42,613 nt of DNA from an uncultured Planctomycetaceae bacterium (GCA_937916515.1 CALFSX010000131.1:1-42613), one strand, 5' to 3'. Numbered from the stretch's first letter, positions 31,162 through 40,700 are shown. The notes: generated from the sequence alone by a model not told the origin. Program-made: numbers and translations.

Positions 31162-31884
31162 ATGAAGGGCACTATCACAAACGGGCTTGAAATTCTTGCG
31201 ACCGGACTTGGTCCGTATGTCGAAACTCGCCTGCGCGAACGCCTGGGTGACAACTGGACAACCGCTGGCAGTGTGGCTCACGTGATAAACTCCGTTGATC
31301 GAACTAAGTGGGACGCTCAGGTGGTGCTGGTGTTGATGTGGGAAAACTGGAATGCCGTTTTTCGCCACGAACTTAGTTTTGTAGAGCGCAGCCTGATTAG
31401 CGAGCTTCGCGAATTCCGAAACCGTTGGGCTCACCAGCAGCAGGTGAGTTTGCGAGATACCTATCGCTGCATTGACGGAATTGAACGGCTGTTGCAGGCT
31501 GTTCACAGCACGTCTGTTGAGCAGGCCAGTCAGCTTCGTCGCGAAACTTTGAAGTTGCTGTACGACGACGAACTGGTGGAGTCCAACCTGACGGCTCGCG
31601 ATTGGTTTACAGCGGCTGTTGCGGCGGTATGTGCATTTTTGATTGTTGTTGTGGTTTTGGAATACCTGAGGCAGCCGTTGTCGTGGGTGCTGGCGGCGCT
31701 CACCACGATTGTGTTTTCGCGATTTGTTTACCTGACGACTCGCGAAAGGATTGTGGTGAACACAGGACCACGCCATTGTGGCCACTGTTCGCGTGTTTAT
31801 TACGGTGCTTTTTGTCCGTATTGCCAGCCACACGTTGCAAGCAGGAAACCTACGTCGGAAATTCCAGACGCAGTTGTTTCCTGA
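31162..31884 (+). CDS. Membrane-anchored Swt1-type HEPN protein with zinc ribbon
   Basis: The 240-residue protein starts with an Swt1-like HEPN domain (about 12-120): LGPYVETRLRERLGDNW, WDAQVVLVLMWENWNAVFRHELSFVERSLISELREFRNRWAHQ. Arg86 to His91 form the R-x4-H HEPN ribonuclease motif. Two hydrophobic segments (about 151-168 and 172-190) follow. The C-terminus has a zinc ribbon with CxxC pairs Cys206/Cys209 and Cys218/Cys221. HEPN RNases act in toxin-antitoxin and abortive infection systems, but not all HEPN proteins cut RNA. The combination with membrane helices and a ribbon is unusual to me. It converges with a Crp-type regulator 31 bp away. Confidence 0.72.
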   Translation: MKGTITNGLEILATGLGPYVETRLRERLGDNWTTAGSVAHVINSVDRTKWDAQVVLVLMWENWNAVFRHELSFVERSLISELREFRNRWAHQQQVSLRDTYRCIDGIERLLQAVHSTSVEQASQLRRETLKLLYDDELVESNLTARDWFTAAVAAVCAFLIVVVVLEYLRQPLSWVLAALTTIVFSRFVYLTTRERIVVNTGPRHCGHCSRVYYGAFCPYCQPHVASRKPTSEIPDAVVS

Positions 31885-31930
31885 CGTTCGCGGTTTCGGC
31901 TTTTTTGCTGCGACTTCAAGCAGGAAACAA
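31874..31930. terminator. Inverted repeat between convergent HEPN and Crp genes
   Basis: TTGTTTCCTG (31874-31883) and CAGGAAACAA (31921-31930) are perfect inverted copies whose 37-bp loop contains a T-run. The arms overlap the last codons of both genes. A possible shared transcription end, though the loop is large for a standard terminator. CAAGCAGGAAAC also occurs at 31837-31848, inside the HEPN gene. Confidence 0.5.
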
Positions 31931-32611
31931 CGCTGTGTTAAAGAACGCTGTATTGCTGATGGTCATGCGCCGCTGGTTGATTTTTAAAACGCCTTCGGCC
32001 TGAAGTTCCCCCAAAGTTATCGTGACAGTTTCTCTGGTGGCCCCGATGATGCTGGCCATGTCCTGATGAGAAATCTTTTGAGCGATGATGACTCCATCTG
32101 CAGTTGGCTGTCCGTAAGTTTTTGTAAGTTCGCTTAACAGGTGAATCAGGCGTTCGCGGCTGGTTCGGAATAACAACGACTTCAGGCGACCTTCCGCTCG
32201 GCTAAGTTTTGCGGCGAAGTGTTTTGCCAGCTTGTTAGCAACGGCCGAAGATTCGTTTAGCAATTTCTTTAAAAAGTTCTGCGGTACTTCAACAATCGAC
32301 GACCTTTCAACAGCTTCAGCGAACTCATTTCGGAGTTCGTCACCCTGATTGAAGATTGACAACTCACCAAACAGTTCGGCAGGTTCTACAAATCCCAGAA
32401 TCGCCTGTTTGCCGTCGGTGGCCGGATGAAAAGTTCGCACGCGTCCGCGCCCCAACAGCAAAACGGTGTCGGCTGTGTGCTTTGGCGTATAGACCATCTG
32501 TCCGCGACTGAATTCTCGACAATGGCAATGTTGTTCGAGCAAAAGTAACTGCTCCGCTGCCAGGTCATGAAAGATGTCACACTTTTTCAGATACCAGTAA
32601 TTGTCGTTCAT
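31916..32611 (-). CDS. Crp/Fnr-family transcriptional regulator
   Basis: The protein is about 231 residues. An N-terminal cyclic-nucleotide-binding-type beta roll (FHDLAAEQLLLLEQHCHCREFSRGQMVYTPKHTADTVLLLGRGRVRTF and FGELSIF) is followed by a long dimer helix and a C-terminal winged helix (ISHQDMASIIGATRETVTITLGELQAEGVLKI). The recognition helix is ATRETVTITLGEL. Three N-terminal Cys (11, 29, 31) do not match the four-Cys iron-sulphur pattern of Fnr. A cAMP-contacting Arg motif is not evident, so the ligand is unknown. ATG 32611 was preferred to a TTG eleven codons upstream. Its targets cannot be told from the sequence. Confidence 0.9.
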   Translation of the reverse strand: MNDNYWYLKKCDIFHDLAAEQLLLLEQHCHCREFSRGQMVYTPKHTADTVLLLGRGRVRTFHPATDGKQAILGFVEPAELFGELSIFNQGDELRNEFAEAVERSSIVEVPQNFLKKLLNESSAVANKLAKHFAAKLSRAEGRLKSLLFRTSRERLIHLLSELTKTYGQPTADGVIIAQKISHQDMASIIGATRETVTITLGELQAEGVLKINQRRMTISNTAFFNTALFPA

Positions 32612-32935
32612 GATTTCGTGTTGCAGCGAATTTCGCTGATTCAATGTTGTTGAACCAATTGTTGGGCCTTCGTGTCAGATTCAGGCGGATTTACACCGTC
32701 GGAATCCTTCGCCCATTGCTGAATACCGCTCTTCGCGACCGATTAATTTACCGAATCAGGTTGGTACACCTTGAGACGACCTTGAAGCCGTTTACCTTAC
32801 TCGGGTTGAAGTCAAAAGCTGGAAGAAACCGTCAGTGGCTGAATTCGCGAAATTTCCTGGGCTGAATGGCATCGCCGGAATGGATTTCGCAGGCTAGAAT
32901 CGCACGTTCAGAGCTCGTTACACTGGAAGAAAACG
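32612..32935. other. Divergent intergenic region, no gene seen
   Basis: A 324-bp gap between the Crp-type gene (-) and the aminotransferase (+). An open + frame over 32644-32865 is rich in Arg/Leu and lacks a ribosome-binding site. Presumed to hold both promoters. Confidence 0.4.
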
Positions 32936-34171
32936 ATGAGAAGCGAATCAGAAGTACTTTTTGAAGACACGCCGTTCAAGATCCCTGTCGCAGAACGTGT
33001 GAAGCGTTTGCCACCGTATATGTTCGGTGCGATCAACAAACGAAAATACCAGCTTAGAGTCGATGGCGTAGACGTGATTGACCTTGGCATGGGAAATCCC
33101 ACGGACCCGCCGGATCCGCTGATCGTTCAAAAGATTGAAGAAGCCCTGGCGGATTCTCGTAACCATCGTTATTCCGTCAGCAACGGTATTGGCAACCTGC
33201 GCAAAGAAGTCTCGTCGCGTTATTGGAAACGTTACGGCGTGCGGCTTGATCCGGACAGCGAGGTGCTGGCGTGTATCGGTTCCAAAGAAGGCTTCAGTCA
33301 TATGTGCCTGGCGCTGATGGGGCCAGGAGACACCGCCATTGTGCCGTCACCCTATTTCCCGGTTCACGTCTACGCCGTCATGCTGGCGTCTGGCAACGTG
33401 ATTACTCTGGACACGCGCGAACCGGAAACGTTTCTGCAAAACATTGCCTACACGTGCGAACACCTTGTTCCCAAGCCCAAAGTTGTGGTCGTGAATTTTC
33501 CTCACAACCCCACAGCAACCGTGATTGAAAAAGAGTTCTATGTTGACCTTGTTAAGCTGGCCAAAAAGCATGGCTTTCTTGTGATCAGCGACTTTGCTTA
33601 TGCGGACATTTGCTACGACGGCTATGAAGCTCCCAGTTTTCTGGCGACACCGGGGGCGATTGATGTCGGTGTGGAAATGACTTCGATGAGCAAAAGCTAC
33701 AGCATGGCTGGCTGGCGAATTGGCTTTTGCTGCGGCAACAAAGAAATGGTTCGAGCTCTGGCGACAATCAAGGGCTACTACGACTACGGAATTTTTCAGC
33801 CGATCCAGATTGCTGCGATTGTGGCCATGCGTCATTGCGATGCAGCCGTTGAAAGCATCACCAAAGAATACCAAAGTCGACGTGACGTGTTGTGCGAAGG
33901 CCTGACTCGATTGGGCTGGGACGTCACTCCACCAAAAGCCGGCATGTTTGTGTGGTCTCAAATGCCGAAAGAATGGCGTCACATGGGATCGATTGAATTT
34001 GCAATGAAGCTGCTTAACGAAGGCGGCGTCGCTGTGAGTCCCGGTCGAGGATTCGGAGATGATGGCGAAGGCTGGCTGCGTTTGGCGATCGTCGAGAACA
34101 GCCAGCGATTGCGTCAGGCGGTTCGTCAAATCGACAAGTGCCTTAGCAAAGATGGAGTTGCTTCTGAGTGA
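32936..34171 (+). CDS. alaC: AlaC-like PLP-dependent aminotransferase
   Basis: A fold-type I aminotransferase of 411 residues. It matches E. coli AlaC (glutamate-pyruvate transaminase) through most of its length: [89 protein letters not shown] and [21 protein letters not shown]-binding Lys253, Asn191, Asp219 and Arg261 are present. It probably makes alanine from pyruvate with glutamate, but LL-diaminopimelate aminotransferases share this fold, so the amino-acid choice is inferred. ATG 32936 follows a GGAAG. A short hairpin with T6 (34234-34259) follows as a likely terminator. Confidence 0.88.
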   Translation: MRSESEVLFEDTPFKIPVAERVKRLPPYMFGAINKRKYQLRVDGVDVIDLGMGNPTDPPDPLIVQKIEEALADSRNHRYSVSNGIGNLRKEVSSRYWKRYGVRLDPDSEVLACIGSKEGFSHMCLALMGPGDTAIVPSPYFPVHVYAVMLASGNVITLDTREPETFLQNIAYTCEHLVPKPKVVVVNFPHNPTATVIEKEFYVDLVKLAKKHGFLVISDFAYADICYDGYEAPSFLATPGAIDVGVEMTSMSKSYSMAGWRIGFCCGNKEMVRALATIKGYYDYGIFQPIQIAAIVAMRHCDAAVESITKEYQSRRDVLCEGLTRLGWDVTPPKAGMFVWSQMPKEWRHMGSIEFAMKLLNEGGVAVSPGRGFGDDGEGWLRLAIVENSQRLRQAVRQIDKCLSKDGVASE

Positions 34172-34233
34172 TCAGCGCTTGGTTGCGGCGGCGTTTTCGG
34201 CTGGTTAACTGGACAGCGACATGTATCAATCAG

Positions 34234-34259
34234 CCGCACGGCGTTAGCCGCGGTTTTTT
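34234..34259 (+). terminator. Hairpin terminator after the aminotransferase, inside the MITE-like element
   Basis: CGGC, loop GTTA, GCCG with flanking CC/GG pairs is followed directly by T6, 62 bp after the alaC-like stop codon. Confidence 0.6.
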
Positions 34260-34333
34260 CGTCATCCGCGCAAACCGGGTTCAACGCCTAAACGGCTGAT
34301 GTGGTGATTCTCGACGCAGCCTGAATTGAATCG

Positions 34334-34400
34334 TTTAACCTGACTCGAAGAGGAGGCCGCACGCAATCAGCCGCAGACCTCCTCTACGAGTCGGGTTAAA
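34334..34400. repeat. Long inner inverted repeat of the MITE-like element
   Basis: TTTAACCTGACTCGAAGAGG plus AGG pairs with CCTCCTCTACGAGTCGGG plus TTAAA, 21 of 23 bases matching, around a 21-base loop. As RNA it would form a very stable stem. No T-run follows. Confidence 0.75.
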
Positions 34401-34556
34401 CATGAATTCCGTAATTTTCCACCGTTTAAGGTATAACAGAAATACTAACCATTCATTTAACGTGCCGCTGTCCAATTAATCGCCCCTTCAGATCCGCGAT
34501 GAATTTCTGGAAATATGGCTCGGCTTAAACAGTCTTGCTGCAACAGAAAAACGCAT

Positions 34557-34592
34557 AAAGCCTCGGACTTTCAAGAGTCCGGGGCTTTGTTA
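34557..34592 (+). terminator. Hairpin terminator without an obvious upstream gene
   Basis: AAAGCCTCGGACT pairs with AGTCCGGGGCTTT (one G-U pair), then a T-rich tail GTTATTTC. It lies about 390 bp after the last + strand gene, so it could end a small RNA beginning in 34400-34540. No other feature is seen in 34480-34697. Confidence 0.65.
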
Positions 34593-34697
34593 TTTCATGG
34601 TCACTTGTAATTGCATCGTCAGAAGCGTCACATATCTGCGTCAGGCTGCTTGTTGTGGTCAGCCGTTAAACCTTGACGCTTTTGGGGAACCTTCTTG

Positions 34698-35738
34698 ATG
34701 CTTCGCCAGCTTGCTTTTCTTTGTTGTTCTATCGTGTGTGCCGCTTCTTTTGCCGACGGCAGTAACGGTCGATTCGATATCTATTTTATCGATGTCGAAG
34801 GTGGCGCGGCGACGTTGCTGGTCACCGGCGAAGGTGAATCTGTACTGATCGATTCCGGGTACCCGGACAATCATGGTCGAGACAAAGATCGCATTATTGG
34901 CGTGGCGAAAAACGTCGCCGGGTTGTCGAAAATTGATCACGCTGTGGTCTCACACTGGCACATGGATCATTATGGCAATCATGCGGTTGTTGCTGCAGAA
35001 TTTGGAATCGGGACTTTCTGGGATCGAGGCATTCCGGACACACTGCAGGAAGACCGTTCGTTTGAAGAACGCATCGCAGCTTACCGATCCGCCTCTCAAA
35101 ATGGATCGAAGTCACTTAACGTCGGCGATCATATTCCGTTGAAGTCTGGCAAGACAAAGTTGACTGCCACAGTGCTGACGTCAAGTCGTGACGTTGTTGC
35201 GAATACCGGAACACCGAATCCCTTTGCCGACCGTCATCAGCAACGCGACTCAGACGCTTCGGACAACGCAGCCAGTCTAAGCGTGTTGTTTCAGTTTGGA
35301 GACTTTCGATTTTTCACATGCGGCGACCTGACGTGGAATATCGAAGGCAAGTTAATGACCCCCAACAATCCCGTGGGGACTGTCGATCTGTTTATGGTTA
35401 CGCATCACGGCTTGCCGACCAGCAACAATCCCGCTTTGGTATTGGCAGTTGACCCGACGGTTACCGTGATGTGCAACGGGCCAACCAAAGGTGGCGCTGA
35501 AGAAACTTTGAAAACGCTGCGTGAAGTTAAGTCTCTAAAAGACATGTATCAGTTGCACACAAACGTAAAGCTGGCCGCCGAACTTCAGGCCCCGACAGAC
35601 TTCATCGCCAATTCCGGCACGACAGATACGTGTAAAGGTCAATGGGTCAAAGCCAGTGTCGCGCCCGATGGAGCCAGCTATACCGTCCAAATCGGACCAA
35701 AAGGCAAACAACGCACCTATACGACTCGAACCCACTAA
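34698..35738 (+). CDS. Secreted metallo-beta-lactamase-fold hydrolase (ComEC/Rec2-like)
   Basis: The protein is about 346 residues, starting at ATG 34698 behind GGGGAA. It begins with a Sec signal (MLRQLAFLCCSIVCAASFADG). The metallo-hydrolase core has VSHWHMDHYGN with His86, His88, Asp90 and His91, followed by FTCGDLTW and VTHHGLPTSNN, where further metal ligands fall. The opening DIYFIDVEGGAATLLVTGEGESVLIDSGYP matches the ComEC-type branch of the superfamily. Free-standing secreted members are hydrolases of unknown substrate; DNA uptake is not implied, because the membrane channel is absent. The TAA stop (35736-35738) forms the first codon of a family 1 repeat. Confidence 0.87.
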   Translation: MLRQLAFLCCSIVCAASFADGSNGRFDIYFIDVEGGAATLLVTGEGESVLIDSGYPDNHGRDKDRIIGVAKNVAGLSKIDHAVVSHWHMDHYGNHAVVAAEFGIGTFWDRGIPDTLQEDRSFEERIAAYRSASQNGSKSLNVGDHIPLKSGKTKLTATVLTSSRDVVANTGTPNPFADRHQQRDSDASDNAASLSVLFQFGDFRFFTCGDLTWNIEGKLMTPNNPVGTVDLFMVTHHGLPTSNNPALVLAVDPTVTVMCNGPTKGGAEETLKTLREVKSLKDMYQLHTNVKLAAELQAPTDFIANSGTTDTCKGQWVKASVAPDGASYTVQIGPKGKQRTYTTRTH

Positions 35739-35824
35739 CAAGGGCTTCGCCCTTGACCCGGTGGCGTGGCATGCCGGAAGACGTGGGACGTTCTAATCGC
35801 CGAGCCGCGACGTTGTCGCTACGG
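35736..35824 (+). repeat. Dispersed repeat family 1, copy F, joined to the metallo-hydrolase stop codon
   Basis: TAA then CAAGGGCTTCGCCCTTGACC, GGTGGCGTGG, GGAAGACGTGGGACGTT, AATCGCCGAGCCGCGA, CGTTGTCGCTACGG. The sequence is close to the consensus. Sense orientation to the upstream gene. Confidence 0.92.
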
Positions 35825-35932
35825 AAAGATGTTTGCGCTGAGTGTGCGTTTTGTAGAGTTGTTTTCTCACGGTGCTGCGCCGCATTTAGAGTCTTATTCA
35901 AAATGAAGCGCGCACGGTGCGCGCATGTTGTT

Positions 35933-36020
35933 CGTAGCAACAACGGAGCGGCTCGGCGATTCCAGCGTTCCATGGTTGGCAGCCAACCACGCCACTGGGT
36001 CAAGGGCGAAGCCCTTGTTA
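35933..36020 (-). repeat. Dispersed repeat family 1, copy G, inverted relative to copy F
   Basis: On the minus strand it reads TAACAAGGGCTTCGCCCTTG, GTGGCGTGG, GTTGCTACGAA. It faces copy F across 108 bp, so both together form a 285-bp inverted pair. The inner flank has GCGCGCACGGTGCGCGC (a palindrome) and TTTAGAGTCTTATTCA shared with copy B. No gene on the minus strand ends at its TAA. Confidence 0.9.
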
Positions 36021-36137
36021 GGTATTGTCCCTCGTGGTGAAACCTGAGGGGCAATGCCGTTGCTGTTCAACTTATTCAAGACGCATGTAAGTCGGTAGTT
36101 CAACGTGACATCGATTGGATCACCACCGGAACGACCG

Positions 36138-37124
36138 TTATTCCTCTCGCGCTTCGTTGAGCAGTCCAGGCATAATCCAGGCCAGTTGCAGCGAGACGGA
36201 AATCAAGAGCAGCAGAATAAAGCACTGGGCGAGCGCCAGTAAAACAACGGAGATAATCATTACCCAGCCGAGCCAGCCTGAAATTGCTCTTTTTGAGAAC
36301 AGCATTGTCAGCCCCAATCCCGTCACAAAAGCCACGGGCACTGACAAACTATGAGCGAGCACGGCACGGTTTAGCAGTTTCTGATGCTTCATGAAGTCGG
36401 CACATCCAACCAGAAACCAACAGCCGATAGCCTGCTGCACCATCCTCCAGATTACGATTACTCCCGCAATGACCAGCATAACTCCGGCGTCGCTGAGTGA
36501 AGGAATCAGCATCAGTCCCAATCCCAGAATCGGCGTTAACAGATCAACAATTATGTTCTTGCCCGCAATATGACCGACTCCAGTTTCCGAAGGTGCCAGG
36601 CAGCACAGAACATGAGACACAAACAGCAGAAATATGCACCCATCAAAAACCCAGTCAAGGAACGGGATTGTCTGTGACGGATTAATTGCTGGAGCTGGAC
36701 TGTCTGGGCTTAAACTCTGTTCAACGGCTGTGATAACGACAGGAATCAATATTGCTGTCATAGCCGCAACCGCCACTACAAAGATGCTTAACGCGATTCC
36801 CTGCAACAGCAAACCAGCTCGCAGAATTGCCCACCCACGATCCGGCTTATTGGAAGTTGGGTTGTTTCGATTCTTGCGGCGTTGCCTAGGACGATTTGCG
36901 TCCGTGATTGGAACAAAGGCGAAGGGGTTGATCGGTTTGTCTGTGAGTAGTTTTTGTTCTAAGGATGGTTCAGGGGCAGCCGTTGATTCTGAGGCGATAT
37001 TGACGACGGTTTCAGAATCCGGAATGTCCACCATGGTACAACATTTGGGACACGGCACTCGCTTTCGGAAATGCTTCTCCGTTGCCCGCAGGCGAATACC
37101 ACATGTTGTACATGTTACTTGCAT
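36138..37124 (-). CDS. Zinc-ribbon multi-pass membrane protein
   Basis: The 328-residue protein opens with a small zinc ribbon: CTTC (Cys5, Cys8) and CPKC near 25-28, in MQVTCTTCGIRLRA...VPCPKCCTMVDIP. A Pro/Arg-rich linker (about 45-95) follows, then six or seven hydrophobic helices from about residue 100 to the end. A ribbon plus membrane domain is common in planctomycete proteins of unknown role. No enzyme motif is visible. ATG 37124 is supported because the ribbon begins immediately. It stands alone on the minus strand. Confidence 0.75.
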   Translation of the reverse strand: MQVTCTTCGIRLRATEKHFRKRVPCPKCCTMVDIPDSETVVNIASESTAAPEPSLEQKLLTDKPINPFAFVPITDANRPRQRRKNRNNPTSNKPDRGWAILRAGLLLQGIALSIFVVAVAAMTAILIPVVITAVEQSLSPDSPAPAINPSQTIPFLDWVFDGCIFLLFVSHVLCCLAPSETGVGHIAGKNIIVDLLTPILGLGLMLIPSLSDAGVMLVIAGVIVIWRMVQQAIGCWFLVGCADFMKHQKLLNRAVLAHSLSVPVAFVTGLGLTMLFSKRAISGWLGWVMIISVVLLALAQCFILLLLISVSLQLAWIMPGLLNEAREE

Positions 37125-37728
37125 CAGCTAACACGACCTGAAATCCTCAAGGCTTTCTCACTGTTGCGCTATGGCAGATCATACGGAAAGAGTGTCTGTT
37201 TTATTCATGCTGTACCAGTAGAAAACTGAATTTCCTGTCCATTCATGGTCTCTTTTTGTGTTCAGCACTTTCGCCGACTGGTCAGCTTATCGATAGCGCG
37301 TTCAAATGCGACAGCAGGTGTGCATGTAACAGTTTAGTCGCTCGCGTGCGGACGGTGTCTTTGGAAGGGGAAATCGCAAAAGCTGCTATGTGGGAATCGT
37401 GAACTTATCAGACGCGCGTTCCTTATCGCGTTCCCTCCCCTAATTGTGTTCCTGTCCCGTCGCCCACAATAAAAGCGGTGGCGATCCAGACACCAAGGTT
37501 GCGTGGAGCCAGTGACACCCCCAAACCAGGGGTATTCGAGTTGCCGCTCGCCACTCCCGCTGTCACTGGCGGACCTACTGCGAGCAATCTTAGGGATTTT
37601 GATCCGAGGCAGGCTGTAACAAGAAATGAACTGACCGAAATGTCGTCCTGGAAGCTGGACAAAATGAATCGGTTGAGTCACCCTAGAAGGATGATCTAGC
37701 TGTTTCCCAGGACCTGTCTGCCCATACA
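37125..37728. other. Large intergenic region upstream of the helicase-nuclease
   Basis: A 604-bp stretch without a convincing gene; minus-strand frames over 37334-37987 overlap the helicase start and look like shadows. It contains the structured element at 37508-37570, and the promoter of the helicase gene is expected here. Confidence 0.5.
37508..37570 (+). ncRNA. Candidate three-way-junction RNA element
   Basis: GCCAGTGACA (37508-37517) pairs perfectly with TGTCACTGGC (37561-37570). Inside are CCCC/GGGG (37519-37532) and CGAG/CTCG (37537-37550) hairpins. The three stems would form a junction about 160 bp before the helicase start. No known riboswitch class was recognised, and it could equally be a DNA-level repeat. 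Confidence 0.35.
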
Positions 37729-40700
37729 ATGAATCTGTCTGCTGCTCTCGACGTGAGTCGAAAAGAACTACTCGAACTCGGTGCGCGGAATCGGCTGATC
37801 CATACGCCACTGGAAGGAAAACGAAAATCGTGGGTTCCCATCGTCGACGAACGCACCGACCAGATCTTTGACATTCTGGTTCGCAACGACAAGTCGATGG
37901 CCTTTCTTCCGTCGGATGCTCCTCCGGATTCCACGGACGAAGCGACCAAGGAAATTCAAATCGTCGATCGCGATGCCAAGCCAGCATCCGAAACCGTCGA
38001 TTTCACAGAAGTCGCAGACGGCGATGATGGGGTGCTCGATCAGCATACTGATTTGTTTCTGCAGACCAGTCTGGCGGCTGACAGTCTCGGTAAACGCCTT
38101 CTTTCAACTTTTCGCGACGCTCGTACTGCTGAGGAAGAACAAGGGGTCGGCATCCTCTATTTGGCTTGCGGCTTCCTACAATGGACAGAAGCGAAATCAT
38201 CATCGACTCGCCGATTCGCTCCTCTGTTGCTGTTGCCCGTGGAACTTACGAGAAACTCAGCGGGGACGGAATTTCGGCTTCGCTTTCGCGATGACGAGAT
38301 TGTCACAAATCTGTCTATACAAGCTCGGCTGCGCGAAGACTTTGGTATCACTCTACCGGATCTTCCCGACGATTTGACGGAAGACGACGACTGGACACCT
38401 GAGACTTACTTCAACCAGATACGCGAACAGATTTCGGACCGCGAGGACTGGAAAATCGACAGCAATCGTATGCTGCTGTGGTTTTATTCGTTTACCAAAT
38501 TCCTGATGTTTCGGGACTTGTCGGACGCCGCGTGGCCGGACGATCGCCCTCTCTCAGAAAACCCGTTGCTGGAATCGCTCCTTGGTGACGGCATGTCTCC
38601 GGAGGTCGCTGGGCCGGCAATTTGTGGTGAGGCCGATGTTGTAGACAGTGTGTTGAATCCGGCAGACGTCGTTCATATCGCGGACGCCGATTCCTCGCAA
38701 GCTGTCGTTATCGAGGAAATTGCTCGAGGCCGAAGCTTGGTCGTGCAGGGGCCTCCGGGAACGGGAAAATCTCAGACGATTACGAATGCCATCGCTGCCG
38801 CCGTACACGCTGGGCGGAAGGTGTTGTTCGTTGCTGAAAAGATGGCCGCGCTCCAGGTGGTCGAGCAGCGACTTGTCAGTGCAGGCCTCGGCTCGATGAT
38901 GCTTCAGCTTCACAGCCACAAGGCTCGCAAGCAGGAAGTGCTGGAAGACCTCAGACAGACTTTCGAACAAGGGCAACCGGTCAGTGATGAGCAAATGCCG
39001 CAAGATGAGTTACGTGAGTTAACCCAGCAATTACGCCAACACGGGGCAGCTCTGCACGGCAAGATTAAGGAAACTGGTTGGACGCCACACCAGGCTTTGT
39101 CAAAGTCGCTTAAGTCGAAGTTGGCAGGCCTGTCTGCTGCGGATCGAACGGATGACAGCGTGGTGAACTGGTCCCAAAGAGACTACCAGCGATCCAGGCA
39201 GTGCGTCCTGGCCCTTGACCAGACACTCGCACAAACCGGACCATTGCAGAGCCATAGTTGGCGTGGCGTCCGATGCGCCCCACTGACTCCGGCTGATACG
39301 GATCGACTTGCGCTGTCAATTTCCCGACTGCGAAAACGAGTTAACCAACTACTCGCCGCAGGTAAGTCGTTTTCCGAAATCCTTGAAGTGGAACGGCCGG
39401 AAAAATTGACGGACTTTCCAGGATTCATCGGGCTTATCACGCACCTTGGAAAGCTTCCATCGACCGCTGACCGTAGTACTCTTACGGACAAACGCTGGCA
39501 CTCAAACACTCAGGTCTCCGAGTCTCTAAAGGCGATCCGCGTCGCCCGAAATGGTCGCGCCGAAGTTGAAGAAAACTTCATTGATGCCGCATGGGGGATT
39601 GACTGGACTCCAATACGAATTGCCATCGCGGCACGGGGAAGAAGTTGGTTCCGCTTTCTGTTTGGTGACTACCGCCGTGCGGCAGCAACGTTTCGCGGGG
39701 TAGCTCGAAATGGGGTTCCAAATGCGATCGATGAGCAGTTGGCGTTGATTGATCGCATGCAGGCAGCTCAAAAACTTCAAAACGATCCTAATCGCGATAG
39801 TGATCTGTGCGGACAATTGTTTGGGGCTGCGTGGCAGCAGGATTCATCGGGGTTTCCCGATGAAGCAACACTGGATCGAGCGTTAGGGATCGTGGATTGG
39901 ATTAGCGGCTGCGAAGAATCCGAACTGCTGCAACAACATGCTCGGCGACTTGCAGCCAAAGGGGCCAGCTTGAAAACACTGGCGCCTGCAATGGATGCAG
40001 TGAAATCTCATTTCAAAGCCACGGATAAAGAATGGCGAGAATTGGTGGCCTATTTGAAATTGGAACTGGGCGAAGCGCTCAATGCTACGTCGCCAAGAGA
40101 TGTCCCACTTCTGCAACTAAGCAACCATCTCGGCTCGTGGCTAGAAAATACCGAACAGTTAAGCCACTACACGAATGCTCAGAAGTACCTGTCTGAATTA
40201 ACGTCTGTCGGCCTGTCGAATTTTGTGAGCAGCATCAAGCAGGGGAATGAGACGCAGGGACGATTGCTCGATGCGCTCGACTATCGCCTGGCGGATTCAC
40301 TCTGGTCGTGGTCGTGGAGGAATCGGCCTGAACTCTCGACGTTTGAAGGGAGTTCTTTTGAGGCTCTGCGTAAGCGATTCGCAGAACTCGACGAGCTTAA
40401 GATCAGCCACAGTAAACTGGAGGTCGCGCGGAAGCACCACGAGAATATGCCGTCGTCGGCAGCGAACTCCGGGCAGGTCAGCCTGCTGCGTCGTGAAATG
40501 AATAAGAAAAGGCGGCATATGCCGTTGCGGAAGCTGTTGCGTGAGGCGGGCCAGGCGGTTCAGATGATCAAGCCAGTATTCTTGATGAGCCCGCTGTCGG
40601 TTTCCCAATATCTTGAACCGGGTGGCGTTGAATTCGATCTCCTGATTATTGACGAGGCCAGCCAGGTGCAGCCCGTCGATGCGCTCGGGGCTGTTTCGCG

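Larger units (their letters stand above)
34205..34479. mobile_element. MITE-like element with terminal inverted repeats and TTAA flanks
   Basis: A 275-bp segment with TTAA at each end. Terminal inverted repeats CTGGACAGCGACATGTA (left) and TTGGACAGCGGCACGTT (right, read inward) agree at 13 of 17 positions. TTAA on both sides fits a target duplication. Inside is a second inverted repeat of 23 bp (34334-34356 and 34378-34400, two mismatches) and a planctomycete-style CACGGCGTTAGCCGCGG hairpin. No transposase is encoded. Element family not recognised. Confidence 0.55.

Noticed and set aside
32644-32865. 73-residue + frame between the Crp-type gene and the aminotransferase
   Set aside because: No ribosome-binding site, Arg/Leu-rich, no known pattern; more likely promoter DNA.
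34695-35738. DNA-uptake role for the ComEC-like protein
   Set aside because: Only the metallo-hydrolase domain is present, with a signal peptide and no competence membrane channel.
35642-36054. Open frames on both strands across the F/G repeat pair (GEALV... endings)
   Set aside because: Similar peptides at 12321-12632 and 35642-36040 come from translating the same DNA repeat, not from a conserved protein.
37334-37987. 217-residue minus-strand frame
   Set aside because: It overlaps the well-supported start of the helicase gene and has arginine-rich shadow composition.
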